From Alistipes sp. (GTDB taxonomy: Bacteria; Bacteroidota; Bacteroidia; Bacteroidales; Rikenellaceae), in NCBI GenBank assembly GCA_017483225.1, contig JAFULF010000007.1:50773-114772 (forward strand): a stretch of 64,000 nucleotides of DNA, written 5' to 3'. The number at the start of each line of letters is the position of its first letter. Position 1 is the first letter of the stretch. Shown here piece after piece: positions 1 to 7,590 of this stretch. The notes beneath the pieces are model-generated. The model did not search any database. It had not been told where the DNA came from and was given only the letters and a program-made list of their open reading frames with translations. The position numbers and the translations under genes are program-made.

Positions 1-700
1 GGAGGTCGTCCTCATATAGCGACATCAGCACGCTGCGACGGCGTGTCTGACCAAAGGCTGTGGTGTCACTGCCAAAGAGCGACTGCTCAAAGCTCTGCTG
101 CGGTTGCGGAGCAGGCTGTGGGGTAGGAACGGGTTGTGGCTCGGACTCTGCAACGTGCTGTGGCTCAGGCTCGATAATCGGCTCGGGCTCTGCAATGTGT
201 TGTGGCTCGGGCTCTGTGGCAGGCTCCGGTTTTGGTTCCGGTTGAGCCTCCTCTTCCTCGTCACCATCGTCATAGTCACCCTCTTCGTCATCCTCTTCTT
301 CGTCATCCTCCTCATCGTGCGAGTCGTCCTCGTCCTCGTCATCGTACTCCTCGTCATCCTCTTCTTCGTCGGGCATAATTAACTCTACTTCGATTTCGGG
401 TTCGTTCTCCTCGCTCTCCTTGTCGTCGTTGCACTCCTCTGCGGTGCACGGCTCCTCCTCTGTCGGGGTGATGTCGGCAACGGCTGCTACGGCGGTCGCT
501 ACGCCCTCTGAGCCTCCTGCATCGGCAGGCTCGTCGGATTGAGGTGCCTCGTGTAGGCCGAAGCGAAGCGTGTGGTATATCTCACGTAACCTTTCGAGGG
601 CGAGGTCACGCTCTATCTCTGCAATATTGCCCTCTGCCTGCCACACCTCAACGAGGGCGAGCAGTCTGGTAATCTCCTGTTTGAGTTGCTCCAAATTCAT
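1..700 (-). CDS. Acidic hypothetical protein, C-terminus cut by window edge
   Basis: The frame is open from an ATG down to the window edge, giving 233 visible residues. Residues 1-47 look like an amphipathic helix rich in Leu, Glu and Arg. Residues 111-151 are almost entirely Asp and Glu. Residues 152-202 form a Pro/Glu/Gln-rich low-complexity stretch with repeated PEP and EPEPQ units. A better-conserved looking segment follows, with SLFG, TRRRS and MSLYED. I recall similar acidic proteins with a conserved C-terminal domain in Bacteroidales, but know no function for them. There is no signal peptide, so it is probably cytoplasmic. It is transcribed divergently from the tetR operon. The start is the first ATG of the frame. 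Confidence 0.72.
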   Translation of the reverse strand, partial: MNLEQLKQEITRLLALVEVWQAEGNIAEIERDLALERLREIYHTLRFGLHEAPQSDEPADAGGSEGVATAVAAVADITPTEEEPCTAEECNDDKESEENEPEIEVELIMPDEEEDDEEYDDEDEDDSHDEEDDEEEDDEEGDYDDGDEEEEAQPEPKPEPATEPEPQHIAEPEPIIEPEPQHVAESEPQPVPTPQPAPQPQQSFEQSLFGSDTTAFGQTRRRSVLMSLYEDDL

Positions 701-888
701 TGCACGCTATATTATATTGTGTATAAACAAATCCTAACAATCTACAAATATAAGCAGAAATTGCCAAAAGTGCAATTTTCCCTCTGCGAAAGATTGCGAA
801 AAGTAAAATTGTGGGAGAAAATAGGATGTTTTGATTGTTTTGGCATAAAAAGAACACTTTTTGCATACAAAAAACCTATAAAACTTTT

Positions 889-917
889 TTTGTTTACATA
901 GTTTTCTGTTATCTTTG
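889..917 (+). promoter_or_regulatory. Promoter of the tetR-RND operon
   Basis: TTTG (889-892) and TATCTTTG (910-917) are 17 bp apart. They match the Bacteroidetes -33/-7 pattern, though the spacing is slightly short. The -7 box lies 26 bp before the tetR ATG. As is usual for autoregulated TetR systems, the regulator probably acts on this promoter. Confidence 0.6.
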
Positions 918-942
918 CACCCGAAAACAAGTAATGTAGAGT

Positions 943-1611
943 ATGTCACAGCGAGAACGCATCATAGAGAGGGCTGCGCAAATGTTTGCAGAGTCGGGTA
1001 TAAAGTCTATCCGAATGGATGATATTGCCCGTACGCTTGCTGTGTCGAAGCGCACGCTCTACGAGATGTTTGCCGACAAAGAGGAGCTGCTCTACCTCTG
1101 CATTCGCCACTTGCAGGACAGAAGGTCGGAGCGTGCCGAACGTATCTTTGAGCAGTATCTCGACAATATTGCAGGCATATTCGAGGTTATGCAGATGATG
1201 ATGAACGATGCCGACCACGTGATGCCTCGATTGATATCCAACCTGCGAAAGTTCTATCCCAATGTCTATACCCGTATCAGTGAGGAGGTTAAGGAGGAGA
1301 GCGGTCGCCGTCTATACTGTATCATCAAGCACTACGCCGAGCGAGGCCTTATCTCGCCGCACATAGATTTGAGACTGGCCGTGGCGATGCTCTACTATAC
1401 AACAACGACACTTGCTGCATCGATGGATAATATTTCACTACCTGCATCCGTTAATGCAAAGAGTGCATTGACCTATACGATAATAAACTCCTTCCGAGGT
1501 ATGGCTACCATCGAGGGAATACGACAGATAGATGCCTACTTTGCCGAGCGTAAAGAGCGCAAGGCGGCGCAGGATCACCCCGAAGAGAAGAACGTAATAG
1601 ATATAATATAA
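943..1611 (+). CDS. TetR/AcrR family transcriptional regulator
   Basis: This 222-residue protein has a typical TetR N-terminus. Helices 1-3 span about residues 4-48, with the recognition region MDDIARTLAVSKRTLYEMF and the usual DKEELL continuation. The rest is an all-helical ligand and dimer domain that names no ligand. It is the first gene of an efflux operon: tolC-like starts 12 bp downstream, followed by adaptor, pump and a PII-like gene. It most likely represses its own operon and is released by a pump substrate, which is inference from context. The C-terminal 20 residues are charged and probably flexible. Confidence 0.92.
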   Translation: MSQRERIIERAAQMFAESGIKSIRMDDIARTLAVSKRTLYEMFADKEELLYLCIRHLQDRRSERAERIFEQYLDNIAGIFEVMQMMMNDADHVMPRLISNLRKFYPNVYTRISEEVKEESGRRLYCIIKHYAERGLISPHIDLRLAVAMLYYTTTTLAASMDNISLPASVNAKSALTYTIINSFRGMATIEGIRQIDAYFAERKERKAAQDHPEEKNVIDII

Positions 1612-1623
1612 GGTAAGAAGAGT

Positions 1624-2973
1624 ATGAAAAAGTTGATTTTGATGTTAGGATTCTGTGTCGCAACCCTGACGCTCTCGGCGCAGGAGCAGCAGCAACCACA
1701 GACGTTGGTGCTGAACCTCGAACAGGCGTTGGAGATTGCCCTGAATGAGAATCCTACGATTAAGATTGCCGACAGTGAGATTGAGATTAAACGTTACGCC
1801 AAGCAGGGGACCTATTCGAGCCTCTATCCGAAGATTGACGCTACAGCGACCTATCAGCGAGTGATTGCCAAGCAGACTATGAGTATGGACTTCGGCGGTC
1901 AGACGCAGACGATTAAGGTCGGTAGTGACAACTCCTTCAATGGCGGTATCTCGGCTGCGATGCCTATTATCAATGCGCAGCTGTGGGAGAGTCTGAAAGT
2001 CTCGGCTCTCGATGTCGAGCTGGCCGTGGAGAAGGCTCGTGGCTCACGTATAGATATGATTGAGCAGGTGACCAATGCCTACTATATGGTGTTGCTTGCC
2101 AAAGAGTCCCGTGACCTCTACCAGAGGGTCTATGACAACGCCGTGGCAAACAACCGCAACGTCGTGAAGCGTTATGAGGTGGGCTCTGTGTCGGAGTACG
2201 ATTACATCACTTCGAATGTGATGGTGCAGAACGCCATCCCGAACCTTATCGAGGCGGAGAACAGCGTGGTGCTGAGCCTCTGGCAGTTGAAGGCACTGCT
2301 GGGCCTTGATCTTGAAAAGGATATCGACGTGGTGGGCTCGCTTATGGACTATGAGAGCGCTATGGCCTACGGATATGATATACAGAAACTCGATTTGAGC
2401 AACAACTCGACCCTCAAACAGTTGGAGTTGCAACAGGAGCAGCTGGACCGTGCGTTGCGCATCACCAAGTTGGCCAATGTGCCTACGCTGGCCATCAATG
2501 CCGCCTTCCTCTATACGGCTCTGGGCAACGACGGCAAGTTCTTCCGCAAGGAGGCGTGGAATCCATACGCATACGCAGGTCTTTCGCTCAATATCCCGAT
2601 TTTTGCGGGTAATGCCAAGCGTGCAGCCACCCGTCAGGCACGCCTGAATCAGGGCAACTTGGAGTTGCAGCGTGAGAATGTCGAGCGACAGATTCGTGTC
2701 GGCGTGGTGCAGTACCTGAACAATATGCAGACTTCGGTCAAGAAGTTCCACTCGTCGGCGGCTACGGTAGGCCAGGCACAGCGTGGCTACGATATCGCCG
2801 TGAAGCGTTACGAGGTGGGTAGCGGTACGCTTGTGGATGTGGACAACTCGCAGCTCTCGCTCACGCAGGCGGAGTTGAGCCGCAACCAATCCATCTTCAA
2901 CTTCCTCACTGCAAAGGTGGCGCTGGATAAGGTGCTTGGAAACTATGAGTATGAATATGTAAGAGAAAAATAG
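1624..2973 (+). CDS. TolC-family outer membrane efflux protein
   Basis: A 449-residue outer membrane factor. Residues 1-19 are a Sec signal peptide ending near LSAQ. The mature part shows the two internally repeated halves of TolC-type trimers, with long heptad-rich helices (for example EVGSVSEYDYITSNVMVQNA, echoed near the C-terminus by EVGSGTLVDVDNSQLSLTQA). It has no lipobox, unlike the outer membrane factor of the second pump in this window. It should form the periplasm-spanning exit duct for the pump encoded two genes downstream. The gaps to tetR (12 bp) and to the adaptor (11 bp) indicate one operon. Confidence 0.93.
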   Translation: MKKLILMLGFCVATLTLSAQEQQQPQTLVLNLEQALEIALNENPTIKIADSEIEIKRYAKQGTYSSLYPKIDATATYQRVIAKQTMSMDFGGQTQTIKVGSDNSFNGGISAAMPIINAQLWESLKVSALDVELAVEKARGSRIDMIEQVTNAYYMVLLAKESRDLYQRVYDNAVANNRNVVKRYEVGSVSEYDYITSNVMVQNAIPNLIEAENSVVLSLWQLKALLGLDLEKDIDVVGSLMDYESAMAYGYDIQKLDLSNNSTLKQLELQQEQLDRALRITKLANVPTLAINAAFLYTALGNDGKFFRKEAWNPYAYAGLSLNIPIFAGNAKRAATRQARLNQGNLELQRENVERQIRVGVVQYLNNMQTSVKKFHSSAATVGQAQRGYDIAVKRYEVGSGTLVDVDNSQLSLTQAELSRNQSIFNFLTAKVALDKVLGNYEYEYVREK

Positions 2974-2984
2974 ATAAAAGAGTT

Positions 2985-4013
2985 ATGAGAAAGATTTTTA
3001 ATTCACTGCTCATCGCAGGTGCGATGGCGGTAACGGCTTGTGGTGGCGGCAATGCTTCGGACAAGCAGCAGGCAGAGGAGGTACAAGTGCTTCCAAAGGT
3101 AGAGGTTGAGAAGGTGGAGCGCCGAGAGGTGACACAGCAGACCTCGTTCACGGGTACCGTAGAGGCTTGGATTGTGAATAACATCGCACCGCAGAGCCCC
3201 CGCCGTATCAAGGAGATTCGTTTCGATATCGGCGACCACGTGAAGAAGGGCGACCTGCTCGTGAGCCTCGACTCCTCGTCGCTGGCGCAGGCAAAGGCGC
3301 AGATGGAGAATGCCAAGACCGAGTATGAGCGTGCCAACGAGCTCTATCAGTTTGGTGGTGCCTCGAAGTCGGAGTGGGATGCACGCCGTCTGCAATATGA
3401 GGTTGCCAAGTCCTCGTATGAGAACCTGTTGGAGAATACGACACTCATCGCCCCCGTATCGGGCATCGTTACTGCACGCAACTACGACAATGGCGATATG
3501 TCGGGCGGACTGCCTATCCTTGTCGTGGAGCAGATTCGCCCCGTGAAGATTATGATTAACGTGTCGGAGTCGCTCTTTGCTAAGGTGCGCAAGGGTATGC
3601 GTGTGTTTGTTACCCTCGATGCTTACGGCGAGGAGGTCTTCAATGGCAGCATCTCCCGCATCTATCCTACCATCAACAACGCAACACGTACCTTCCAGGT
3701 TGAGGTGTCGCTGCCAAATACCGACGAGCGTGTTCGTCCGGGTATGTTCGCACGTGTGACCCTCCCGTATGGCAAGAAGAACAATGTGGTTATTCCTGAT
3801 CGCTCGGTAAATAAGCTGATGGGCTCGGGCGACCGCTACGTATATATCCTTAATAAGGAGAATAATACGGTGCGTTATAGCAAGGTGGAGCTTGGCCGCC
3901 GTATGAATGACGAGTACGAGATACTCTCCGGCGTTGAGCACGGCGACGAGGTTGTCGTAAAGGGTCAGGTGGCCCTCACGAATGGTTGCACCGTAGAGGT
4001 TGTGAGCAAGTAA
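2985..4013 (+). CDS. RND efflux periplasmic adaptor lipoprotein
   Basis: A 342-residue membrane fusion protein. The N-terminus is a lipoprotein signal with lipobox VTAC, Cys19 being the acylation site, so it is anchored in the membrane facing the periplasm. The family parts follow in order: a first lipoyl/barrel-sandwich half (about 45-85, with IGDHVKKGDLLVSLD), a helical hairpin (about 90-140), the second lipoyl half (TLIAPVSGIVTARNYDNGDM), a beta-barrel (about 180-255) and a membrane-proximal domain (about 260-342). It bridges the inner-membrane pump and the TolC-like duct, whose genes flank it. Confidence 0.93.
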   Translation: MRKIFNSLLIAGAMAVTACGGGNASDKQQAEEVQVLPKVEVEKVERREVTQQTSFTGTVEAWIVNNIAPQSPRRIKEIRFDIGDHVKKGDLLVSLDSSSLAQAKAQMENAKTEYERANELYQFGGASKSEWDARRLQYEVAKSSYENLLENTTLIAPVSGIVTARNYDNGDMSGGLPILVVEQIRPVKIMINVSESLFAKVRKGMRVFVTLDAYGEEVFNGSISRIYPTINNATRTFQVEVSLPNTDERVRPGMFARVTLPYGKKNNVVIPDRSVNKLMGSGDRYVYILNKENNTVRYSKVELGRRMNDEYEILSGVEHGDEVVVKGQVALTNGCTVEVVSK

Positions 4014-4041
4014 CAACACTTTCTGAAAGGAGAAACAGAGT

Positions 4042-7000
4042 ATGAATATCTATAAATCAGCTGTAAATAATCCGATAACGACGATACTCATCTTCGTCAC
4101 TATCTCGATACTCGGTATCTTCTCGTTGGTGAAACTGCCTATCGACTTTTTCCCGCACATCGAGACTACCAATATTATGGTCATCACGGCCTACCCGGGA
4201 GCGAGTGCTATCGACATTGAGGAGAATGTCACCCGCCCGCTGGAAAACAGCCTTAACAGTGTCGAGGATTTGAAGCACATCTCCTCGACATCGAAGGAGA
4301 ATATCTCTATCGTCAATTTGGAGTTCGAGTATGGTACCGATGTGGAGGTTGCCACAGCAAATATCCGAGACAAACTCGATATTGCAACCAACATCCTGCC
4401 TGACGATGTGGATAAGCCTATCATCTTCAAGTTCTCGACCGAGGAGATGCCTATCCTGCTGATGGCAATCAAGGCAAATGAGAGTTGGAGTGGTCTGTAT
4501 AAAATCATCGACGAGCGTGTGACTACGCCGCTGGCACGTGTTAGTGGTGTGGGTTCGGTGTCGGTGTCGGGTATTCCTGAACGACAGATTCAAATCTACT
4601 GCGACCCGTATAAACTCGAAGCCTATGGAATGACCATCGAGCAGATTGCGCAGATTGTAGCTGCCGAGAATGTCTCGGTGCCTGGCGGACAGATGGACGT
4701 GGGCTCCAACACCTACTCGTTGCGTGTTGACCACGAGTTCAACGCTGCGGAGGAGTTGCTCAATATCGTTGTGGGCAACCGTGGCGGAGCGAACATCTAC
4801 CTGCGTGACGTGGCAACGGTCAAGGATACGCAGCAGGAGCGTGCGCAAGAGTCCTTCAACAACGGTACCCGTAGCGGTATGATGATTGTGCAGAAACAGA
4901 CCGATGCCAACGCCGTAGAGATATCGAAGAAGGTGCACGAGAAGTTGGAGGAGCTGCGCAAGACGCTCCCTTCGGATGTCACCGTCGAACCATATATCGA
5001 TATGTCGGACAACATTATGGATACCGCCTCGTCGTTGATGGAGACCATTATGATTACCTTCATCGTGGTTATGGCGGTGGTGATGATGATGCTGGGCCGT
5101 TGGCGTGCGGTGTTTATCATTGTGCTGACCATACCTATCTCGATGCTCTCGTCGCTCATCTACCTGCTTGCGACCGATTCGACACTCAATATTATCACCA
5201 TGTCGGCCATCTCCATCTCTATCGGTATGGTCGTCGATAATGCTATCGTGGTGTTGGAGAATATCACCTCGCACGTTGACCGTGGTGCACGTGTTAAGCA
5301 GGCTGCAATCTTCGCAACAAAGGAGGTGGGAGTCTCGATTATCGCCTCGACGCTCACGACTCTGGCCGTGTTCCTCCCGCTGACGATGATTGATGGTATG
5401 GTGGGCGTGCTCTTCAAGCCTCTGGGTTGGATGGTGACCATCACGCTGACCGTATCTATGGCCGCTGCGCTTACCTTTACGCCGGTGCTCTGCTCGCTCA
5501 TTATGAAGCAGAAGCCGAAGAAGTCAAACTTGCAGAAATATGTTGATGGCGCAATGGGTTGGCTGGATGATGTGTACGAGGCGTCGTTGCGCTGGTGTGT
5601 AAACCACCGCAGAATCTTCGTTATCAGTTCCGTGATATTATTCGTAGGTGTTATTGTCGGACTCGGCCCGCATATCAAGACGGAGTTCTTCCCGGCGCAG
5701 GATAATGCCCGTATTGCCGTGAAGATTAAACTTCCGATGGGTACTCGTCAGGAGATTACACGTGATTTGGCGCTGCGTATCGACAGCCAGTTCCGTCAGG
5801 ACTATCCAGAGATTATCGCTATCGGTATGACTGAGGGTACGGCCGATACGGACAATACTTTCGCCTCGATGCAGGAGAATGGTACACACTATATTTCGAT
5901 GAATATCCGTCTTACCAAGAAGACCGAGCGTGAGCGTACGCTGACCGAGATTTGCGACCTTATGCGTAAGGATTTGGCCGAATATACGGAGATACGTACC
6001 TTCGAGGTCATCGAGACGGGACAGAAGGGTGGTGCCGGAGGTCAGTCGTCAGTAGATATTGAACTCTATGGCTACGACCTTGCGGAGACCGATCGTATCG
6101 CATTGCAAATCAAGGAGATGATGCTTCAAATTCCGGGTTGTACCGAGGCTATTATCTCTCGTGAGGAGTACACGCCTGAGTATCAGGTGGTCTTCGACCG
6201 TGAGAAGCTGGCTATGAATGGTCTGAATGTAGCTACGGCGGCGACCTACCTGCGTAACAGAGTAAATGGTGCCGTTGCCTCTTACTACCGTGAGGATGGT
6301 GAGGAGTACGATATTTTGGTGCGTTATCAGAAGCCGTTCCGTGAGTCGGTAGAGGAGTTGGAGAACGTGACGCTCTACAATAGTGCTACCGGCGCAGCCG
6401 TTAAGGTGCGTGACGTGGGCCACGTTATTGAGACCGAGGCCCCGCCTGCAATCCAGCGTATGGACCGCTCCCGCTATGTTAAGATTTCGGGCTCGGTGGG
6501 TCACGGTTACGCTATGTCGGATATCGTGGAAGGCTCGGTTGAGGGTATGAATAAGATGGAGTTGCCGGCAGGCATCACCTGGGAGCTTGGTGGCTCGTAT
6601 GAGGACCAACAAGACACCTTCCGTGACCTCTTCCTGCTACTTGCTCTGATGATTATTCTGGTCTTTGTGATTATGGCGTCGCAGTTTGAGTCGCTCACCT
6701 ATCCGTTTGTGATTATGTTCTCGCTGCCGTTTGCCCTTGTGGGTGTATTCCTCGGCCTGTGGCTCACGGGAACACCTCTCGGTGTGATGGGTCTGCTCGG
6801 TGTGCTGATGCTCGTGGGTATCGTTGTGAATAACGGTATCGTGCTTGTGGACTACAACCGTCTGGTTATCGGCCGTGGAGTGCCTATCGTCGAGTCGGCT
6901 GTCATTGCGGGTCGTTCACGTCTGCGTCCAATCCTGATGACCACGATGACTACCGTGCTCGGTATGGTGCCTATGGCGGTAGGTAGTGGTGTCGGCTCCG

Positions 7001-7158
7001 AGATGTGGAACTCGCTCGGTATGGTTGTGGCGTGGGGACTCTCCTTCTCGACCCTCGTAACCCTCTACCTTATCCCTGTGCTCTTCACTTCGTTTGCGTT
7101 GCGTGACCAGCGCCGCAAGGCGAAGAGAGCGGCACAACTTGCACAACAAAACGCTTAA
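4042..7158 (+). CDS. RND efflux transporter permease
   Basis: A full-length 1038-residue inner-membrane RND pump (AcrB/MexB type). TM1 lies at about residues 10-32, a large periplasmic porter loop follows, then a cluster of membrane segments from about 335 to 555, a second porter loop, and TM8-12 from about 865 to 1030. The TM4 proton-relay region reads IGMVVDNAIVVLENI: one of the two adjacent Asp residues typical of drug RND pumps is Asn here, whereas the second pump in this window keeps both. The substrate cannot be read from sequence. It is encoded with its adaptor, duct, TetR repressor and a downstream PII-like protein. Confidence 0.95.
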   Translation: MNIYKSAVNNPITTILIFVTISILGIFSLVKLPIDFFPHIETTNIMVITAYPGASAIDIEENVTRPLENSLNSVEDLKHISSTSKENISIVNLEFEYGTDVEVATANIRDKLDIATNILPDDVDKPIIFKFSTEEMPILLMAIKANESWSGLYKIIDERVTTPLARVSGVGSVSVSGIPERQIQIYCDPYKLEAYGMTIEQIAQIVAAENVSVPGGQMDVGSNTYSLRVDHEFNAAEELLNIVVGNRGGANIYLRDVATVKDTQQERAQESFNNGTRSGMMIVQKQTDANAVEISKKVHEKLEELRKTLPSDVTVEPYIDMSDNIMDTASSLMETIMITFIVVMAVVMMMLGRWRAVFIIVLTIPISMLSSLIYLLATDSTLNIITMSAISISIGMVVDNAIVVLENITSHVDRGARVKQAAIFATKEVGVSIIASTLTTLAVFLPLTMIDGMVGVLFKPLGWMVTITLTVSMAAALTFTPVLCSLIMKQKPKKSNLQKYVDGAMGWLDDVYEASLRWCVNHRRIFVISSVILFVGVIVGLGPHIKTEFFPAQDNARIAVKIKLPMGTRQEITRDLALRIDSQFRQDYPEIIAIGMTEGTADTDNTFASMQENGTHYISMNIRLTKKTERERTLTEICDLMRKDLAEYTEIRTFEVIETGQKGGAGGQSSVDIELYGYDLAETDRIALQIKEMMLQIPGCTEAIISREEYTPEYQVVFDREKLAMNGLNVATAATYLRNRVNGAVASYYREDGEEYDILVRYQKPFRESVEELENVTLYNSATGAAVKVRDVGHVIETEAPPAIQRMDRSRYVKISGSVGHGYAMSDIVEGSVEGMNKMELPAGITWELGGSYEDQQDTFRDLFLLLALMIILVFVIMASQFESLTYPFVIMFSLPFALVGVFLGLWLTGTPLGVMGLLGVLMLVGIVVNNGIVLVDYNRLVIGRGVPIVESAVIAGRSRLRPILMTTMTTVLGMVPMAVGSGVGSEMWNSLGMVVAWGLSFSTLVTLYLIPVLFTSFALRDQRRKAKRAAQLAQQNA

Positions 7159-7172
7159 AAGAACGAAAGAGT

Positions 7173-7466
7173 ATGAAAGCAATATTTTTGTCCTGCAATC
7201 AGGCACTCTATGAGGAGGTGCAGCAGGAGATGAAGAGATTGGGTGTGCGTGGATACACCGCTGTCGAGGAACTCATCGGCTGTGGTACCGCCACCGGAGA
7301 GCCTCACTTGGGCGATGCCGTATGGCCAACGCTCAACTCGGCCCTCATATCCATCGTTGAGGATGCGCAGTTGGAGCCTTTTATGGAGGCTATGCGTGCT
7401 CTCGATGCTGCCAACCCGCAGTTGGGCTTGCGAGCCTTCTGGTGGGAGGTAGGAGGTACGCTCTAA
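7173..7466 (+). CDS. Small PII-like protein of the efflux operon
   Basis: A 97-residue soluble protein, last gene of the tetR-RND operon, 14 bp after the pump. Its pattern (beta strand MKAIFLSCN, helix, strand VRGYTAVEELIGCG, a TGEPHLGDAVWP loop, strand ALISIVED, helix, strand GLRAFWWEV) suggests a ferredoxin-like fold of the nitrogen-regulatory PII superfamily. Similar short proteins next to RND genes are familiar from Bacteroidetes, but no biochemical role is known to me. It is too short for an enzyme, so a trimeric sensor or a modulator of the pump is plausible. A terminator follows, so it closes the operon. Confidence 0.7.
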   Translation: MKAIFLSCNQALYEEVQQEMKRLGVRGYTAVEELIGCGTATGEPHLGDAVWPTLNSALISIVEDAQLEPFMEAMRALDAANPQLGLRAFWWEVGGTL

Positions 7467-7488
7467 TAGAAAACAGACATAAGTAGAT

Positions 7489-7524
7489 GTTGCGGGGTGC
7501 TTTTGTGCTCCGCAACTTTTTTTT
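7489..7524 (+). terminator. Rho-independent terminator of the efflux operon
   Basis: A GTTGCGG / CCGCAAC stem, extended inward by G-T and G-C pairs to a TTTT loop, is followed directly by eight T. It lies 22 bp after the PII-like stop. Confidence 0.88.
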
Positions 7525-7553
7525 GTACGTTGCTCCGATTTTTTATATCTTTG
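7522..7553 (+). promoter_or_regulatory. Promoter of the symporter-flavoprotein pair
   Basis: TTTG (7522-7525) lies 20 bp upstream of TATCTTTG (7546-7553), a good match to the Bacteroidetes consensus. The -33 box is formed by the T-tract of the preceding terminator. Confidence 0.65.
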
Positions 7554-7590
7554 TTAAAATTAACGGAACTAACCTTAAAAACCAAACTCT

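Noticed and set aside
773-811. TetR operator CAATTTT / AAAATTG upstream of tetR
   Set aside because: The half-sites are AT-only, 25 bp apart and nearly 80 bp upstream of the promoter boxes, too weak for a call.
2044-2889. Long antisense frames over tolC and many other genes
   Set aside because: They lie opposite clear family members, have Arg/His/Leu-rich shadow composition and no domain; the GC-rich codon use of this genome makes such frames common.
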